From assembly GCA_913054205.1 (NCBI GenBank), contig CAJXJM010000138.1:1-6878 (forward strand): a stretch of DNA of 6,878 nucleotides, in the 5' to 3' direction. The position numbers were made by a program, and so were the translations under genes. How positions within the stretch are numbered: position 1 is the first letter of the stretch; every line of letters begins with the position of its first letter. This document shows, piece by piece, positions 6,304 to 6,878 of this stretch. The notes beneath the pieces were generated by a model that did not search any database, was not told the DNA's origin, and worked only from the letters and a program-made list of their open reading frames with translations. This DNA comes from an uncultured Rhodospirillaceae bacterium. GTDB lineage: Bacteria > Pseudomonadota > Alphaproteobacteria > Rhodospirillales > UBA2165.

Positions 6304-6316
6304 AAGGAACACTAAA
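6304..6316 (+). promoter_or_regulatory. Shine-Dalgarno of the VOC gene (supports TTG start)
   Basis: AAGGA at 6304-6308 lies 8 bases before the TTG at 6317. This spacing is ideal, and no ATG in this frame occurs until well inside the first domain, after its metal-site histidines. It therefore fixes the non-ATG start. Confidence 0.7.
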
Positions 6317-6878
6317 TTGAAACCCCTAATCGAACTGCCATTTTTGTCGCATGGCCATGCAACGCTCAAAGACGTTGAGGAGTCTGTCCGGTTCTACCGT
6401 GACTTTCTGGGCCTTGATGTCCTTAAAACCAGCCCTCGAACTCTCGTCGCACGCCTTGGCAGCAACACGGCAATTGTCGGTGTGACCCTTGGCGAAAAAG
6501 GCCTGGCAAAAGCAGCCCGTCCGTGGCTTGAGAATGCCCATTTTGGATTTGATATGGCGAGTGCCGATAATGTTAAAGACGCCCGAGAGCTTTCTCTGGA
6601 ACACCAAGACAATTTTAACATTCAAAATGTTGGCGAGCTAATCGAAGGTGAGGACGGTCTATCCTTCATTCTATACGATCAGGACGGCAATTACTGGGAA
6701 ATTCTTGAAAATCCAACAGGCGGATATTCTCATTATTTTGAAAATGAATGTGCCACCAAACATGCTCTCGCATCTTTCTCGGATGGGGACGCCGACAAGC
6801 GAACATCGATCCTAAAACCTCGCCTTATGTCGCATATGACCTGTGAGGTGATCGACATGGATAGATCGCAGGCTTTCT
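6317..6878 (+). CDS. VOC-superfamily protein, extradiol dioxygenase/glyoxalase-like (3' end cut by window edge)
   Basis: Proteins of this fold are metal-dependent cytoplasmic enzymes, including extradiol ring-cleavage dioxygenases and glyoxalases. 187 codons are open to the right edge, starting at TTG 6317. Residues 9-131 form one complete domain: SHGHATLKDVEESVRFYRDFLGL (12-33 region) is the classic first strand-helix, HFGFDM (75-80) begins the second half, and DQDGNYWEILEN (121-132) ends it. His14, His75 and Glu128 sit where the family's two-His-one-Glu metal triad is expected; the spacings of 61 and 53 are close to those of known extradiol enzymes. A second domain begins near 170 (LMSHMTCEVIDMDRSQAF) and is cut off. 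It lies 24 bases after the ABC binding-protein gene, presumably in the same transcript, suggesting it acts on the imported compound or its product. The fold is confident. Dioxygenase versus another VOC activity is open. Confidence 0.9.
   Translation, partial: MKPLIELPFLSHGHATLKDVEESVRFYRDFLGLDVLKTSPRTLVARLGSNTAIVGVTLGEKGLAKAARPWLENAHFGFDMASADNVKDARELSLEHQDNFNIQNVGELIEGEDGLSFILYDQDGNYWEILENPTGGYSHYFENECATKHALASFSDGDADKRTSILKPRLMSHMTCEVIDMDRSQAF

Noticed and set aside
6293..6316. Possible terminator between the ABC binding-protein and VOC genes
   Set aside because: The 24-base gap has no hairpin or T-run and contains a ribosome site, so the genes are more likely co-transcribed.
1..6878. tRNA, rRNA, CRISPR array, insertion sequence or attachment site
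   Set aside because: I saw no cloverleaf, spaced direct repeats, transposase motif or terminal inverted repeats; nearly all bases are accounted for by the listed genes.

Overview
The window looks like chromosomal DNA of a free-living, Gram-negative alphaproteobacterium. I infer this from the complete TRAP transporter, the FadR-type GntR regulator, the family-5 periplasmic solute-binding protein, the secretion signals, and a base composition that looks close to half G+C by eye. The exact lineage cannot be read from the sequence. Coding density is very high and no gene-free stretch exceeds about 100 bases.

The left two thirds (1-4662) is one tightly packed minus-strand operon, read right to left: a GntR/FCD regulator, a long OsmC-family protein, an unrecognised 104-residue protein with a vicinal Cys-Cys pair, then dctP, dctQ and dctM of a TRAP transporter. 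Gaps between genes are only 3 to 31 bases, so all six are probably co-transcribed. dctM runs off the left edge; about 404 of its usual 425-440 residues are present.

The right third (4763-6878) is transcribed in the opposite direction. It holds a family-5 (DppA/OppA-like) ABC solute-binding protein, followed 24 bases later by a VOC-superfamily protein resembling an extradiol dioxygenase, which runs off the right edge. The roughly 100-base divergent region between gntR and the ABC binding protein carries a perfect 6-bp-arm inverted repeat lying between a candidate -35 and -10 box. It is the obvious candidate operator for the GntR protein.

Taken together this looks like a catabolic locus: one regulator controlling two uptake routes (TRAP and an ABC binding protein) plus a ring-cleavage or glyoxalase-like enzyme and an OsmC-type thiol protein. 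The substrate is unknown; an aromatic or other organic acid is a guess from the enzyme family. The most unusual element is the TRAP binding protein. Its mature N-terminus carries two consecutive EF-hand-type calcium loops, with two cysteines flanking the second, ahead of an otherwise ordinary DctP domain.
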